This document shows positions 10,574-20,419 of a stretch of DNA of 29,217 nt, piece by piece; positions within the stretch are counted from its first letter, which is position 1; every line of letters begins with the position of its first letter. Source of the DNA: Micractinium sp. NFX-FRZ (taxonomy: Eukaryota > Chlorophyta > Trebouxiophyceae > Chlorellales > Chlorellaceae); contig JAPTJF010000610.1 of assembly GCA_029339195.1 (NCBI GenBank), positions 1-29,217 of the forward strand, read 5' to 3'. Made by a program: the position numbers and the translations under genes. Below the pieces are notes generated by a model that searched no databases, was not told where the DNA came from, and was given only the letters and a program-made list of their open reading frames with translations.

Positions 10574-13514
10574 ATGAAGCGTGCCATGCTGCTCCTGCTG
10601 CTGGCTCTGGCCGCCACAGGTGGGAGAGGTTGAGGGGCCACGCAGGGGTGCCGGCCCCGCCCGCCCTTCGCCTTGGATCCTCCGGAGTGCGCCCTCTGGG
10701 GCCGAGAGGCCGTTTGGCTGGCGTGGGACAGGCCCTCCATGGCTGCGTGGGCGCACACGCGGTTGCCCACGCGGATTGCATGGAGCTGCGGCTGGCCACG
10801 TTTTTCAAGCCCCAGCCTCCCACAACCTCATTTCTGACCCCCCCTGCCTGCCTCTGCTCGCTGCCGCCCCGTGTGCCCTGCAGCCGCCGCCGCCCGCGAC
10901 CTCCAGGGCGGCGATGGTGAGTGGGGTGCCTCCACAGGGCGAATGGGGGTGCCTGCCTTGGGCCTGCCCATGAATAGTAATGTGCCTCTGAGTTGGAGGG
11001 CTGGGCTTGAAGTTACAGAGCAGGACACCGCGCCAGGCAGTAGAGCCTCCACCGCCCTCCCCGTTTGCTCTTGTGCCGCCTTGTGTGCGTGGTAGCGTTG
11101 GTGCCCCTCCCTTGCCCGGCCCACGCCTCTCACCATCTGCTCAAGCACCATCATGCCATCTGCCCCCCTGCTGGCAGGCCACGCCGGCCGAGACTCTCTG
11201 ACCCCAGCTGCGTCTCCCGCCCGCTCCTGCCCACCCACCGGTCCCACTCCCCTTCACCCATGCCCGCCGCATCCCCCACCAATTGCACCAGGTTACGATG
11301 ACGAGGAGAAGTACCACCGCAAGAAGGAGAAGAAGCCGGAGCTCGTCCTTGTGAAGCCCAAGGCGGTGGTGGTGGTGGCAAAGCCTAAAGAGAAGGTTAA
11401 GGTGTGTGGGGGCACGCTGGGTGGGCAGAGGCATGGAGGGGCGGTGTGATGCTGTGCTGACCAGTGGAGCCGAGTGGTGCCAAGTGGGGTGCGGTGGGGG
11501 TGGTGGGGGGCATGGGCTGTTCTGTGCTGTGGTGGGTGATGTGGTTGAGTGGGATGGGCTGAGCATTGCCTGGCAGTTCTATGCACCACCCCTGCTCTAT
11601 CCCCCTCCGCCCCGCCCTGCCGCTCCCCGCCGTTCAACTCCGCCGGCCTCTCCCCCCTGCCCTTGCGCCGCGTGCCAGCCTGCATGGCGAGGTGCTCTCG
11701 CTGTCCTGCGCCTTGCCACAATGATGCACCCTTCCTGGCCACCCTCTGCCCTGCCCTGCCTCAACCACAGGGGTCCCACGTGTGACGGCTCGGTGTGCAT
11801 GTCTTGTTGTCCCTTGCCTGTAGAGTATCGACGCAGTTGAACCCCAATGATTGCAACCCCAGCCATGCCACCCCACCTTCTCTTACCCCTGCCTCCCCCA
11901 CAGGTGCCAGCAACGACGCGGCGCTCGAATCTTGCTGCCCCCTGCCCGACTGTAGCTGCCCCACTCGTCTCCTCTCAGCCCTCTCTCTTCTTGCCTCCCC
12001 ACAGGTGCCGGTCTGCGAGGGTGCCGTCCTGGAGTCCTGCTGCCCCCTGCCCATTGAGTATGACTACTATGGCAAGCTGGCAACCACCTGCAAGGTGAGG
12101 ACAGAGTGACTGTGAAAAGGAAGGGGAAGGGGCGGGGCTGAGGAGGAGGGAGGGAGGGAGGGAGGCAAGGCCACCGCTTGATTGGTGTTAATTGATGAGA
12201 GGGGCATGCCGGATCCAGGGAGCAGGTGAAATGGTTGGCGTTGCGGAGAAGGGGAAGGGGAGCGCAAGGGGAGGGAGCATGGGGGGGTAGCAACAGACAG
12301 AAGGCGTGCTTGTGCCTGCCTGCACCTCCTGCTGCACTCCTCAAGTTGCATCGCGGCTGCGTGGTTGCTCCCTCCTCTCACCGTGACCGCTGCATCTGCC
12401 ACCACGTCTCCCCCACCACTGCCGCTGCACTGCCCTCACCTCCATCCAATTTGCACCTCGGGTCGCTGCTCCTTCCCCCGGGATGTGGCCCATGCCTTCC
12501 CCTTTTGTGCCCCATCCCATGCCTCCACCTCTCCCAAGACACCCTCTCCTGTTCTCTCCCTCCCAACCCCAGTCCTGGCCTTCCCCTCGTCCCGCATACC
12601 ACTGGTTGGGCATGAGCATGTGCTCATGCCCAGCTGGGCACGTCCCCTCTCTGCCGTTGTGCTGCTCAACTTCCCCTCTCCCTGCCACCCTTCCACTCCC
12701 CTGCCTGGCAGATTGTTGAGAAGGTTGTGGTGCCCATCCACCCTTGGTACCCGTGAGTGGGCCGTTGCTAGGGGTTCAGCCTGGCGTTTTTAAACCTGAT
12801 GTGAAGGGGAGGTGTGAAGGCTGTCCTTCTCCTGCCTCCTGCTCTCTGCTGGCCACTCAGCCTCTTCCAACCCCTTCTCTGGCCCCCTGCCGTTGTGATG
12901 CCCGCTGCAGCAAGAAGGTGGTTGTGAAGGAGGTCGTCAAGAAGCTCTTCCTGGCGTCCTACCCACCGCCGGTGTACACCGATGGAGAGGTGGGTGGGGT
13001 GGGGTGGCTGTGGGGTGGGGTGGGGAGGGGTGGGGAGGGGTGTAGAGATGCAGCCTCGAAGGAATGGGGTGTGGCTCCGTTGCGATTCACACGGGTCCAG
13101 GGAAGTGTCTAGGGCACCACGGTGTCGAGGCAAGAGCTAGGCTTGGGTGCTGAGGCGAGGTGAGGCGGTGGATGGCCGTGGCAGGAGCCGTGCTGTGCTG
13201 TGCTGCGCTGCGCTGTGCTGCGACGTGCTGTGCTGTGCTGTGCTGACTTCTGCTGCACCGTGTCAACTTGAATCACCCTGGGCAGCCCTCCATGCCATCC
13301 CCTTGAGCACACTCACCCTTCTCACCAGCTCGCTCCCCCACGTGCTCTCTCCACTTCCCTGCAGGCCTTTGCCTGCGTGTGCCCCACCATCTGCGAGGTG
13401 CCATCGCCCTGCAGCCCCTACCCCTGCAAGGTGAAGATGCCCGCCTGCGCTGGCTCCTATGCCTCTGCTCAGGCCAGCGCCTACTCTTCCGCCAGCGGTT
13501 ACGGCGGCAAGTGA
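10574..13514 (+). CDS. Gene D: secreted Cys-rich tandem paralog, Lys/Glu-rich centre
   Basis: This is the shortest complete paralog, 182 residues. Exons: 10574-10619, 10884-10916, 11292-11401, 12005-12094, 12712-12752, 12911-12989, 13365-13514; phases close throughout. A signal peptide (MKRAMLLLLLALAAT) is followed by a short RDLQGGD segment and then a charged centre (GYDDEEKYHRKKEKKPE and Val/Lys/Pro repeats, residues 27-63). The 30-residue module (residues 64-93, SCCPLPIEYDYYG) follows, then VEKVVVPIHPWY, an SYPPPVYTDGE exon, and the six-Cys module (CVCPTIC, PC, PYPC, C) with a Ser/Ala/Tyr tail ending GGK. It lacks the 98-nt exon and the Ser/Ala exon found in E, F and G. The start is favoured because the same MKR-hydrophobic exon of 46 nt opens E and F. 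Extracellular location is inferred and molecular function is unknown. Confidence 0.85.
11771..11828 (+). pseudogene. Relic copy 1 of the CC-module exon, gene D intron
   Basis: Preceded by CCACAG, this stretch reads CDGSVCMSCCPLPVEY. That is clearly the start of the CC-module exon (CEGAVLESCCPLPIEY at 12005). The frame does not fit the upstream phase-0 exon: phase-0 reading hits a stop after four codons. The similarity ends after EY. It is a dead exon copy. Confidence 0.75.
11904..11950 (+). pseudogene. Relic copy 2 of the CC-module exon, gene D intron
   Basis: It is preceded by CCACAG, begins GTGCC like the intact exon 101 bp downstream, and reads LESCCPLPD in a shifted frame. A net loss of about 4 nt before the CC motif breaks phase. 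With relic 1 it makes a row of three copies, of which only the last (12005-12094) is intact. Confidence 0.75.
13190..13247 (+). repeat. (TGTGC)n pentanucleotide tract, intron 6 of gene D
   Basis: About ten copies of TGTGC, with TGCGC and GACGTGC variants, lie between the PPPVYTDG exon and the terminal exon. Gene F has the same tract in the same intron. Confidence 0.85.
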
Positions 13515-13830
13515 GCCGAGGCGCCCTGCCGCCCCCTGCCCTGCCGGACCAGCCCATCCTCGGACCGACCACCTGTGGTGGCAAGCAGCCTGGCAGGGGC
13601 ATCAACTCTGCCCGGCAATGGGCGCGCCCGGCAGTAGCCCAGCTGATGCCTGGCTGGCGCCGGTAGCGCCCAGCCGCAGGTGCCCGCTGCACTCCCCATG
13701 CACAGCTGTCCAGGGAGCGCCCCACCTTGCCCTCCAATACATGCCGAATTCTCCTGTGCCCCCTGCCCACCCCCCACCCCACCCAACCCCCCCCACCCAA
13801 CCCCATCCCGACCCGCCCCACCATTCATCG

Positions 13831-13883
13831 CCCAGTTTTGAACCCTGCTCTTGCTGATTGCTTTTGATCGCCCTGATCCGTCC
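13831..13883 (+). promoter_or_regulatory. Conserved 3'-flank block, gene D
   Basis: CCCAGTTTTGAACCCTG is followed 26 bp later by GATCCGTCCT, about 360 nt after the stop. The order matches that in gene A's flank. Confidence 0.55.
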
Positions 13884-14139
13884 TAAAAGTGCCATTGCCC
13901 AGTCAGCAGCCTATCCCCCTCGCATAGCGTCTCCCCGCCATGTGTGTGTGTGTTTTACCGCCCTGCAAACACGGACACTTGCCTGCAAGCCGCCCCCACC
14001 CCCCTACGCTGCACATTCTGTTCTAAAAGAGGAGGATGGCAGGCAGACCCATGTCGGTCCCTCGGCCCTCCCCTCAACCCCAGACCCCCGTGTTGGTTTT
14101 TCTGATTTCCCCCATGCCCCCCCGCCCCCATGCGAAGCT

Positions 14140-14144
14140 TGTAA
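14140..14144 (+). terminator. TGTAA poly(A) signal, gene D (putative)
   Basis: TGTAA lies about 630 nt after the gene D stop, beyond the conserved 3' block. The relative order is the same as in genes A and E. Confidence 0.45.
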
Positions 14145-15197
14145 CCCTTGCGTGTATGTTGACTGCAAGAGGTTTGACAGGGCAGATGGTGCATGCCGAC
14201 CGCAGCCGCAGCGGTCCATGCTGCATGCGAGTAGGGGCCCCTCCTGCGCGCACCGCGGGCGCTGGTGCTGCTGCCGCTGCTCCAGTGGCGGTTGCCGTTC
14301 TTTGTGACTGTGGCGGCCTGCTCCAGCCACAGGCATTGTAGCGCTGGCAAAACGCTGTTTGTCGGTGCCGAGGCGTTGGCGTGAAAGGGAGGGAGGCAGG
14401 TGGACGGGAAGAGTGGCGGGAGAGGGGACTGGCGGCTGCAGACATCCACAGGACTGGCAGCAACTGCCTGCCCAGCAGCTCTGCTCTTCTGCAGGCAGGG
14501 CGCCACAGCTGCCCTTTCGAGCCGCGCACGCACACAAGACTGGTCCCCTCCCGACGGTCTTGAGGCAAAACCGGACTGCCCCTCCGGACTGACCCGCTCC
14601 CGCCCGGCCCCACCCCTCACCCAACCACGGTCTCTCCACCACAGAGGCGCCCTGCACCCAAACGCTTCCAAACAACACCCGCCTGCTCAAAGACGCCATG
14701 CGCCCCTTAAAGAATCCCCCGCCTCACGGACAACGCCGGCGCCTGAAGCCTGCATTCTGGCACAGCACAGCCTGCGCAGACGCTGAGGGGTCTCTGTGGA
14801 GCTCCTCCGACTGCGTATGCGGGTACAATTCAATGGATGTCACCAAGCCAAGTAGAGTCAGAAGCGCATGGGGAGTCGCCAAGCTGCAGCAGACAGGGCG
14901 GGGCGCCCGCTGCACTTCCCTTGCGCGGCGGCGGCCGCCGCAGCCGCCACCGCCAAAGCCTTTCTTGTCTCTCCCGCCTCTTCCGCGGCATTGCAGCAGA
15001 GGGACCTGTCGTCGTGCCTCCACAGCAATCTTGGGCGCGCAGATCGAAGGCGGTCAATGGGAAACCGTTGGAGCGCTCCCCAGTCCCTGGCACAGCGCAC
15101 GCAGCAGGGCTGGACTCATGCCCTTGCCGCTCCTCGACCCCTTCATTCTGCCTTTGTCTCCTACCTCCTGGCACACTCTTGCCTACACCGGACAGCC

Positions 15198-18100
15198 ATG
15201 AAGCGCTCCGTTCTTGCCCTGCTGCTGGCGCTGGCCGCCACAGGTAAGCCGCAGCCCCGGCTGCCCCGAGCTGCCCCTTGCAGATCTGCCTTGGAACAGC
15301 GCGTCATGGGCATGTCAGTGGTTTGCCGGGTGTGCGGACGCCGGTGGGGCGGTAATGGGCCGCCCGGCCGCCGTGGATTGCACTGAGGAGGTGTCGACGC
15401 GTTTCGCCCTTCGGTTGTCAGACAGCTGCCAGAATGCCCCCTGCGCCCCTTTTCATACTCGGCATGCTCACTATTGCTCGGTGTGCCCCTGTTCTGGTCA
15501 TGGCTGCTGGCGCAGACGGCGGGCCGCCGCCGCCGCCGCTGCCGGGCGCCGCCCTGGGCCGGCGGGCGCCCGAAGCGCGACCTACTGCCCCGGCCCTCAT
15601 GCCTCCCAGCCCACCTGATGGTCTACTTGCCTCTCTCTATGCTTCTATGCAGGGACGCTGGCTCGCCAGCTGCACCAGGCCGATGTTTCCGCCGCCAGCG
15701 AGGCCGCGGTAGTCACCGACAGTGAGTGTGTGGGCGCGCGCTTGAACAGGGGGGTACTGGTGTTGGGCCACCGTTGCCCGCCGTTCTGTCCAGCTGGCCG
15801 CCACAAGGCTGGCTTGGGAGCAGGCAGTGCTTGGCAGTCCTGCAATCGCTCGCCTTGGCCCCCTCCCTCCCTCTCCACCCTCCATCCCTCCCGGACCCCA
15901 GGCTGCCTTACTTGCCGACCCAGTTGGCATCCGGCTCTTGCCTGAATTGCTGTCGTATGCTGCTCGCTTTGCATGTGCTCGCTGCCACTTGCTGCATCTC
16001 CTCAACCCTGCCTGCTCCCCTCCTGCCTGCTGCCCTGCACACGTAGTAGGTCCGCGCCAGCAGCGGCGCCTCAGCCCCCACTGCCACGCTCCTCAGCACC
16101 TGCACCCTCCCCTCACCCTGTCTCATGGCTTCCCCCTCCACCTCACCCACCTGCCTGCTCCCCTTTTCAGGTGGTCCGACCCCAGCCGGGCTGTCACCCT
16201 GCACGCTGCATCACTCCCTGATCTTGCTGCCTGGCATACCTCCCCCTCCACCCTGCCGTCTCTTCCCTCTGCAGAGAGCGCGGCCTCCGCCTTTTCCACT
16301 GCCGACGCCTCGGGCCAGGACGCGACGGTAGCCACCCAGGCTGAAGCCGCCGCCGACGACACGTCTGCTTCGGTACGGGGGCGCGCCCACCCTGCTTCCT
16401 GGCCTGTCCGCCTGCCTGGCCCGCGACTCGGGCGCCGGCGCTTGCCTACGCCCGGCAACCGCTGCTTGTCCTGCCCTCTCACGCCCACCCCGGGTGCCTC
16501 ATGGCACAAAGGGCTTGTGTGTCGTGCTCTATGCGCCTGCACTGGCCCTTTCTCCAGAACAGCTCAAGGCTGTGCCCCCACATGGGTCTGCCCACAAATA
16601 TGCTGCCCCATCCCCTGAACTCCCCACCCTGCAGGCTTCGGCCTCCGCCTCTGCGTCTGCTTCTGCCGGGGGCGGCGGTAAGCCCGGAACTTGAAGGGCA
16701 CCCCGCCTGGGCGTGCTGGTGTGCTACCCATTGCGCTGCCCTGCATGAGGGTGCCGTGATGGTGCAAGTGGCTCTTACGCTGCATGCTCTTCCCACCTGC
16801 GCACCTCCCTGGGCCCCTCGTTGCCGTCCCCCCATGCTGCTTCCCCCCCGCCCCCCCGCCACCTTCAACTCCCCCCAAGGCCGAAACGAGCGCCCATAGG
16901 GTGCTGGTGCAATGGGCACCTTCTTCTTCTTACCCCTTCACCCTTCCACTTGCTCCCCTGCCCCTTCTCCCTTTTGCCCCCTCCCCCCTTCCCCTCCCCC
17001 ACTTCGTCCTCCCCTCTGGCGGCAACCCCCCCCTTCAGGGTGGGTGTGCACGTGGCACCCTTCTTCTCACCCTTCCCAACCCACCTCCCTTCCCCCGTGT
17101 TGCCTCCATCCCCACCCCAGGCAGCCATCACGATGGTCCACTCGTGCCCTTCTTCTCACCCCTCACACCCTCTCCCCTCCCCCCTCCCCCCGTGTTCCCT
17201 CCATCCTCCCCCCACCCCACCCCACCCCCAGGCGGCCACCACGAGGAGCCCCCCGTGGAGCACCCTCCCGTGGAGCACCCCGCAGACTGGTGGTGCAAGT
17301 ACCACGGCAAGCACTGCCCCGAGCCTGCCCCCCCAGAGGAGCCCCCTGCGCCCAAGGAGGTCAAGATTGTGATCGCCGCCCCGGAGGAGGCGCCTGCACC
17401 GCCCGAGGTGGGTGGGGAGGGGGGAGGCAGGGAGCAGGGGACTGATGGCGGATGGGGGGAAGGCTGGTGAGCATCGAACGCGCGGTTGAGATTGCGGTCC
17501 CTGACGCCGCCAAGCACGGGAGGGGGGCAGGGACAGGGAGGATTCCAGAGTGCATGTCTGGAATCTGCTCTCGAGTCCTGCTGCCCCACCCACCCATCCC
17601 CCTGCCCCGCCCGCCCACCCGCCCACCCAATGCACCCCCACAGATTCCCGAGTGCGAGGGTGCCATCCTGGAGTCCTGCTGCCCCCTGCCCATCGAATAC
17701 GACATCTACGGGGACCTGGCCACTGTGTGCAAGGTGAGCGACACGAGGAGCAGCCGGGACGGGGGGGGTGGGGTGGAGGGGGAGGGGGCAGGGACCCTCG
17801 CTTCAGCCGCAGGGGCAGTGTGTTTCTCATGTCCTGCCGGGCAGTCTAGTGTAGTCTAGTCGTGTGTCATATCCCCTGCAAGAGGATTCAACTTCAGAAC
17901 AAACCATATCCTGGTCCTGTCTGGTCCTGCCAGGCGTTCGCCTCTCTTGTCTGTTCCTTCACCTTCGCTTCTCCTGGCCTCCCCCTCCTGGCAGGTCGTT
18001 GTCTTGGAGAAGGTGCTGGTGCCCACCCACCCCTGGGGCTTCCAGTAAGCACTCGCTGCCTGCCTCGCCCGCTGCTGCACTCCCTGCTCCCTGCCGAGGT

Positions 18101-18841
18101 TGACGTCCTCCCTGCGCCGCTGCCGCGCAGCCACGCACGCCAGCCACTGTCGCCATTGCCTACCCAATGCTTTGGGTAGTCTGCCTGCATGCCCCCCGCT
18201 CACTGCGTTGCCTTGTACCTTCCCCTCTGAAGAGGGTGTTGTAGGTCAAGGCTAAAGAAGGGCTCAACATGGCTGCCTAGGCCGCTGCTAATCAGCTCTC
18301 GCCTTCTGCTCCGTCCGCCGCCCCCCGCTGCCTTGCTCCCCCTGCAGCAAGAAGGCGGTGGTTCAGAAGGTTGAGAAGGAGCTGACCCTGGTTGACTACC
18401 CGCCGCCCACTTACTCCGACGGAGCGGTGAGTGGGGTACGGGTGGGAACTTGGGGCAAGGGGTACGGCAGGTAGCAACACAAGCAGGTGTGCCTGCCTGA
18501 CGCATATCCCCCCTGGCTCTTTGCTTGGCCCTGAAAGCCTGCATCCACGTCTGCCCCTCCATCGGCTCTCGCCCCTACCCGCAGCTCCCAACACTTTGCT
18601 GCTCCTTGTTGCTCCCCCGCTTGCTGCTGCTGTGCAGGACTTCACCTGCGTGTGCCCCACCCCCTGCGAGGTGCCCCCGCCCTGCGAGCCCTGCCCCTGC
18701 AAGGTGGAGATCCCCACCTGCCCGGCCCCCGCCCCAGCCCCATGCACCACCGACTGCCCCGCCGCCACCGCCGCCTCTGCCCAGGCCAGCGCTGCTGCCA
18801 GCGCTGCCGCCGGCACCTACAGCAAGCAGGGCGGGAAGTGA
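15198..18841 (+). CDS. Gene E: secreted Cys-rich tandem paralog, single W-C-K unit
   Basis: Complete paralog, 284 residues. Exons: 15198-15243, 15653-15721, 16275-16372, 16635-16677, 17232-17407, 17644-17733, 17995-18044, 18348-18426, 18638-18841. The order is: signal peptide (MKRSVLALLLALAAT); a TLARQLHQ segment; an Ala/Ser/Asp exon (residues 39-71); a nearly pure Ser/Ala exon ending GGG; a His/Pro/Glu exon with one DWWCKYHGKHC unit (a C-x6-C pair) and a tail ending APEEAPAPPE (to residue 144); the CC module (145-174, IPECEG, SCCPLP); LEKVLVPTHPWG; a DYPPPTYSDGA exon; and the six-Cys module with Pro/Cys spacing and an Ala-rich tail ending GGK. Exons 3 and 6-8 equal those of F in length. His and Cys content makes metal binding possible, but no known metal domain is recognised. 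Function is unknown. Confidence 0.87.
17121..17136 (+). pseudogene. Relic start of gene E exon 5
   Basis: A C-rich tract ending CCCCAG is followed by GCAGCCATCACGATGG. It mirrors the real exon start GCGGCCACCACGAGGA at 17232, 111 bp downstream. The preceding CCTTCTTCTCACCC and CCGTGTT(G/C)CCTCCATCC elements are duplicated as well. The unit therefore copies acceptor, tract and exon edge. Confidence 0.7.
17542..17587 (+). pseudogene. Relic copy of the CC-module exon, gene E intron
   Basis: The stretch starts ATTCCAGAGTGC and contains CGAGTCCTGCTGCCCC. It matches the intact exon start ATTCCCGAGTGC and GGAGTCCTGCTGCCCC at 17644, 102 bp downstream. Indels break the frame between the two blocks. 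Confidence 0.75.
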
Positions 18842-19080
18842 GCGGGGGCCGACCCCTGCCCTGCCATGCCTGCCACTGCCTGAGCACCGGCTGTTGCGAC
18901 GGCAATTGTCATGGGCAGGCGCAAGCCTGTGCTCAGCAGCACTGGCAGCAGCAAGCAGCCGCCGCCCACCACACGCACAGCACAAAACATGAGAGCTTCT
19001 CAGCGCTGCTGAGGACCCCTTTCCACCCTGCCATACCCTGCTTAGCTCGGTGCTCCTCTCCCCCCTCTCCCCTTCCTTCG

Positions 19081-19167
19081 AACCCTGGGTTTGCACCCCA
19101 TTGAAAAAACTCAACCCCCCTCCCCCCCCATTTCGATCCCTCCCCCTTGCTTTGATGGATCCGTCCC
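19081..19167 (+). promoter_or_regulatory. Conserved 3'-flank block, gene E
   Basis: AACCCTGGGTTTGCACCCC and, further on, GATCCGTCCC lie about 240-325 nt after the stop. Both elements are seen in the other paralog flanks, though the first is inverted or rearranged relative to A and D. Confidence 0.45.
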
Positions 19168-19567
19168 GAGATTACCTTCTCACATGCCCCCCCATTGAAT
19201 CTTCCCTGCGAGCCCCACCTCAACCTTAGTCCCATCTCCCCATTGGACCCCTCTCACGCCGCCCCTCGCCCCTCACCCCTCGCAATTCCACACTCACCCC
19301 GATCATCCCCCCTTCACCCAGTCGTCCACCCCTTCCCGCCCACCCGCTAACCTCCTCACATCAACACTCCCCCCCAATACCAAACTCCTGATGAACCCAT
19401 TTTAAACGTGCAAGCTGATCTGCTTGCCTCCCCCCTGTGCTTCTCTGCCACCCTTTCTTCGCTGCAACACCTGTTGAGAGGGGGGTGCCTCCCCAACTCC
19501 CCACGATTCACACTGCCTGCCAGGATTTCTCACTGACTTGGGTTTACACAAGGGCCTCCCCACCATC

Positions 19568-19572
19568 TGTAA
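19568..19572 (+). terminator. TGTAA poly(A) signal, gene E (putative)
   Basis: TGTAA lies about 730 nt after the gene E stop, and no earlier copy was noticed. It sits just upstream of the palindrome cluster. Confidence 0.4.
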
Positions 19573-19645
19573 CGCGGAATTGATGGATGCAAGAGGTGCC
19601 TGCCCTGTAGTAGGGCTCCCTCACTGGCAGGAGTGTTGGACTGTT

Positions 19646-19836
19646 GCAGACCACATTATGTAGGGAGTGGGTCTGCAATATTGCAGACCACAGTCGAGCA
19701 GCAGACCACTGGTCAGCAGAAGTGGTCTGCAAAACCTTTCAGCCGACCACTCCCACAGTAGGGAGTGTGGTCTGCAATATTGCAGACCACTCTGCCCCAA
19801 GGAGTGGTCTGCAGCCCCCCCTGCCTCGTGGTCTGC
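19646..19836. repeat. Cluster of palindromic GTGGTCTGC / GCAGACCAC sites
   Basis: A perfect 24-bp palindrome (GTGGTCTGCAAT joined to its own reverse complement) occupies 19767-19790. A copy with one extra G lies at 19667-19691. Single half-sites lie at 19646-19654 and 19701-19709 (minus orientation) and at 19722-19730, 19804-19812 and 19828-19836 (plus). TAGGGAGTG precedes both full palindromes. There are nine half-sites in 190 bp between genes E and F. They could be transcription-factor sites, a small inverted-repeat element, or a hairpin. Confidence 0.85.
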
Positions 19837-20419
19837 AGCCCCGCCCCTGCCTTCCTGCGCTTAGAAGGGGCAATGCCAGGCGACAAAGCGAGGGGGGCAC
19901 AAAGCTGGACTGCCTGGGTGGGGCCGGCACAAGCGGTGCAGCGCTGAGCGGCGCTGTTGGGCGTGGCCTCGCAGGCCAGGACAGCTGGCAGAGGGTGCTG
20001 CTGCTGCTGCCACCGCGCGGTGCGGCTGCGCTGCCCTGCTAGGAGGCGTCCTGGCCGTGGGTCGGGTCCAATGGCACAGTCTGGTGCGAGGGGTGTGTGC
20101 CCTGGGTTTGGAAGTGCAGCCTCGGCCCACACAGGAGGGCAGGCTGGGTGGGTGCAACGGCAGAGACCAGCGGCAAGCGGGGGCGGTGCTGCAGGCACCC
20201 CTCCCTGGTTGCGTGCTCTCTGCGCCCTCCGGCTTCACAGGACCTGTGCGAACAAGCCGGTATTACATGCGGGCAGGACCGCTCTACATGCCCGTGCCCA
20301 TGCTCCATGGATGACAAAGCACAGCATTCTAAGCAAGCGCACACGCAGCCGTGGTGTCCACTCGGGTTCCCTCGCTTCACTTCGATCTCAAGAGAACGCA
20401 TTGTCGACACCAAGCAACC

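Larger units (their letters stand above)
13515..15197 (+). other. Gene D 3' flank and D-E intergenic region
   Basis: No protein gene or structural RNA is recognised. The 3' UTR part holds CCCAGTTTTGAACCCTG (13831-13847), GATCCGTCCT (13874-13883) and a TGTAA signal at 14140-14144. The remaining kilobase, up to the gene E start, has several long but patternless open frames on both strands. It probably contains the gene E promoter and 5' UTR. Confidence 0.55.
18842..20419 (+). other. Gene E 3' flank and E-F intergenic region
   Basis: No gene is supported. The 3' UTR side contains a CCCTGGGTTTGCACCCC segment, GATCCGTCCC (19158-19167) and a TGTAA at 19568-19572. A palindrome-rich cluster follows (19646-19836), then about 580 bp that should include the gene F promoter and 5' UTR. 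Long open frames here on both strands follow base composition only. Confidence 0.55.

Noticed and set aside
11179..11215. Possible decayed 98-nt exon in gene D intron 2 (GCAGGCCACGCCGGCCGAGA)
   Set aside because: Similarity to the gene F exon is limited to about 20 nt of GC-rich sequence. Too weak to annotate.
11771..11950. Relic CC-module copies as mutually exclusive exons
   Set aside because: Phase-0 reading from their acceptors meets stops or shifted frames, and no good donor follows either copy.
12751..12757. In-frame TGA at the end of the HPW exon of gene D (CCG TGA)
   Set aside because: The donor falls inside the codon (CC|GTGAGT). All paralogs use the same phase-2 junction, so the stop is intronic.
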